From contig QNBQ01000124.1 in assembly GCA_003645735.1 (NCBI GenBank), positions 1-5,967 of the forward strand: 5,967 nt of DNA, given 5' to 3'. The stretch's first letter is position 1; each line of letters begins with the position of its first letter. Below, piece after piece: positions 4,647-5,967 of the stretch. This stretch comes from Candidatus Poribacteria bacterium (GTDB lineage Bacteria; Poribacteria; WGA-4E; B28-G17). A program made the position numbers and the translations under genes. The notes under the pieces were generated by a model. The model made no database searches. It was given only the letters and a program-made list of their open reading frames with translations, and was not told the DNA's origin.

Positions 4647-5967
4647 TTGGACGATGTATACGCTTTACTTCAGCTCTTCCTACAGATCATGGCAAGCTCC
4701 CTTAAGGTGGAGAGGATTTCTATCGTCACACCCAACGGTGATGGGACGATTTCCCCGAAGACGGGCCTAGGACTCTCGATATCCGCTTACGATCCCACCC
4801 CTTGGGAGACGAAGAGGGTTTCCGCCTTCGTCATGGAGACGAGATCCCCCCTGCTCGTCAGGGATTTAAACGCTGAGACGAGGTTCGATCTCAACAGAGT
4901 CGGATATAAATCCAGCTCGTTCATATCCGCCCCTATCATCATAGGGGACGAGGTTTGGGGGGTCATCAATTTGACGGATAAGAAGGGGGGCACCCCTCTG
5001 AACGAGGATGATCTGAGCAGTCTGCTCCAACAGATACCGATATTGATAGAGCTTATAAAGAGGATCGAGCTGCTCGGCCGGCCGCTCAAAGGCGAGAGCA
5101 TAAATCTAGAGACGAGGCTTGTGGGGGAATCGGAAGAGATATCGAAAGTGAGGAGGCTGATCGTAACCCTGGCCGACACTGACCTCACCGTCTTTGTGAA
5201 GGGTGAAACCGGCACCGGTAAAAGCTTCGTCGCGGAACTCCTCCATGACTGCTCCGGTAGGAGGGCGAAGCCCTTTATCAAGGTCAATTGCGCCGCTCTG
5301 CCGGAGACGCTGCTTGAAGCGGAGCTGTTCGGCTACGAAAGGGGGGCTTTCACGGGAGCCTTCGAAAAAAAGCCTGGGAAGTTCGAGATAGCTAACAGGG
5401 GGACCATACTTCTGGATGAGATAGGCGAGTTAGAGGTGAAGCTTCAGGCGAAACTGCTTCAGGTGATAGAGGATAAGGAATACCCGAGGGTGGGGGGAAA
5501 GGAGAACATTAAAGTGGATGTCAGGATCGTCGCCACAAGCAACCTTGACCTGGCCGTTGCCCTCGCGGAGGGCAGGTTTAGAAGGGATCTGTTTTACAGG
5601 CTAAACGAGGTGTCGATCTACATCCCTCCTCTGAGGGAAAGAAGGGAAGATATACCAGCCCTCGTCAGGCACTTCCTTCAGCTCTATAACCGGAAGTATA
5701 AGCGGCAAACCGAGTTCCCCTCTGATAAAACGTTGAACGCGATGATGGATCACTCATGGCCCGGCAATATCAGAGAGCTTGAAACCATGGTCAAACGATA
5801 CGTGATCTTCGAGGATGAAAACGTTCTGCTGAAGTTCGATGCCGAGCCAGCTCACAACATCGTCCATCCGATGGAGATCGACCCCGAGGAGGGGCTGTTA
5901 GCCATAGGAAGAAAGGCGGCGGCGACGGCTGAGCGGGAAGCGCTGCTGAAAACTCTGGAGAAAACCC
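4647..5967 (+). CDS. GAF-domain sigma-54-dependent transcriptional activator (C-terminus outside window)
   Basis: This enhancer-binding protein uses ATP hydrolysis to open promoters held by sigma-54 RNA polymerase. With a TTG start at 4647, 440 codons are visible and the frame runs off the right edge. Residues about 1-125 form a GAF sensor domain: first helix DDVYALLQLFLQIMASSL, then SSSFISAPII and VWGVINLTDK. The AAA+ domain starts near 158 (LVGES). It has Walker A GETGTGKS (186-193), the sigma-54 contact loop GAFTGA (233-238), Walker B ILLDEIGE (Asp257, Glu258), ATSN (296-299), FRRDLFYRL (311-319, Arg finger region) and WPGNIRELE (371-379). All motifs are intact. The sequence ends in AEREALLKTLEKT, where a Fis-type HTH normally begins, so the DNA-binding part is expected just outside. 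There is no receiver domain, so it probably responds to a ligand, not to phosphorylation. The TAA at 4611 limits upstream extension. It diverges from the operon with a sigma-54 promoter, its likely target. Confidence 0.93.
   Translation, partial: MDDVYALLQLFLQIMASSLKVERISIVTPNGDGTISPKTGLGLSISAYDPTPWETKRVSAFVMETRSPLLVRDLNAETRFDLNRVGYKSSSFISAPIIIGDEVWGVINLTDKKGGTPLNEDDLSSLLQQIPILIELIKRIELLGRPLKGESINLETRLVGESEEISKVRRLIVTLADTDLTVFVKGETGTGKSFVAELLHDCSGRRAKPFIKVNCAALPETLLEAELFGYERGAFTGAFEKKPGKFEIANRGTILLDEIGELEVKLQAKLLQVIEDKEYPRVGGKENIKVDVRIVATSNLDLAVALAEGRFRRDLFYRLNEVSIYIPPLRERREDIPALVRHFLQLYNRKYKRQTEFPSDKTLNAMMDHSWPGNIRELETMVKRYVIFEDENVLLKFDAEPAHNIVHPMEIDPEEGLLAIGRKAAATAEREALLKTLEKT

Noticed and set aside
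4787..5287. 166-codon minus-strand open frame
   Set aside because: It lies opposite the GAF and Walker A coding region of the activator, whose frame has intact family motifs. It is a shadow frame.

Overview
The window looks like part of a bacterial chromosome from a Gram-negative-type organism that uses sigma-54. It holds two transcription units that diverge from one ~310-bp regulatory region (about 4338-4646). Arg codons are mostly AGG/AGA and Ile is often ATA, which suggests an uncultivated, possibly thermophilic lineage. The phylum cannot be fixed from the sequence. Poribacteria/FCB-like candidate phyla would fit the Ig-repeat and TPR style, but that is a guess.

The minus-strand operon covers 4337 down to 1 and runs off the left edge. 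In transcription order it encodes: (1) a membrane sugar-phosphate transferase that starts a glycan on a polyprenyl carrier; (2) a CpsD-type bacterial tyrosine kinase with a Tyr-rich tail; (3) and (4) two secreted or anchored TPR proteins that share a 36-residue C-terminal module ending in a hydrophobic helix and a terminal Arg; (5) a secreted protein built from alternating Ig-like beta-sandwich repeats, truncated by the window. The genes overlap by 4 and 23 bp or are 14 and 19 bp apart, so they form one transcript. The set suggests an exopolysaccharide or surface-assembly module whose protein component is made with the polysaccharide machinery. The usual Wzz/PCP membrane partner of the kinase, the flippase, the polymerase and further glycosyltransferases are not in the window.

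The plus-strand gene starts near 4647 and runs off the right edge. It encodes a sigma-54 activator with an N-terminal GAF domain and a complete AAA+ domain carrying GAFTGA. Its C-terminal DNA-binding part is cut off.

The main new observation is in the divergent region. An almost perfect sigma-54 (-24/-12) promoter, TTGGCATGTCGCTTGCT, lies on the minus strand just upstream of the sugar transferase (4381-4397). A weaker one with correct spacing faces the activator gene (4543-4558). The simplest reading is that the GAF-AAA+ protein senses a small molecule, switches on the surface-glycan operon with RNA polymerase-sigma-54, and may control itself. The minus-strand promoter also shows that the longest open frame for the sugar transferase begins inside its own promoter, so the true start is further downstream (GTG 4337 with a GGAGG site).
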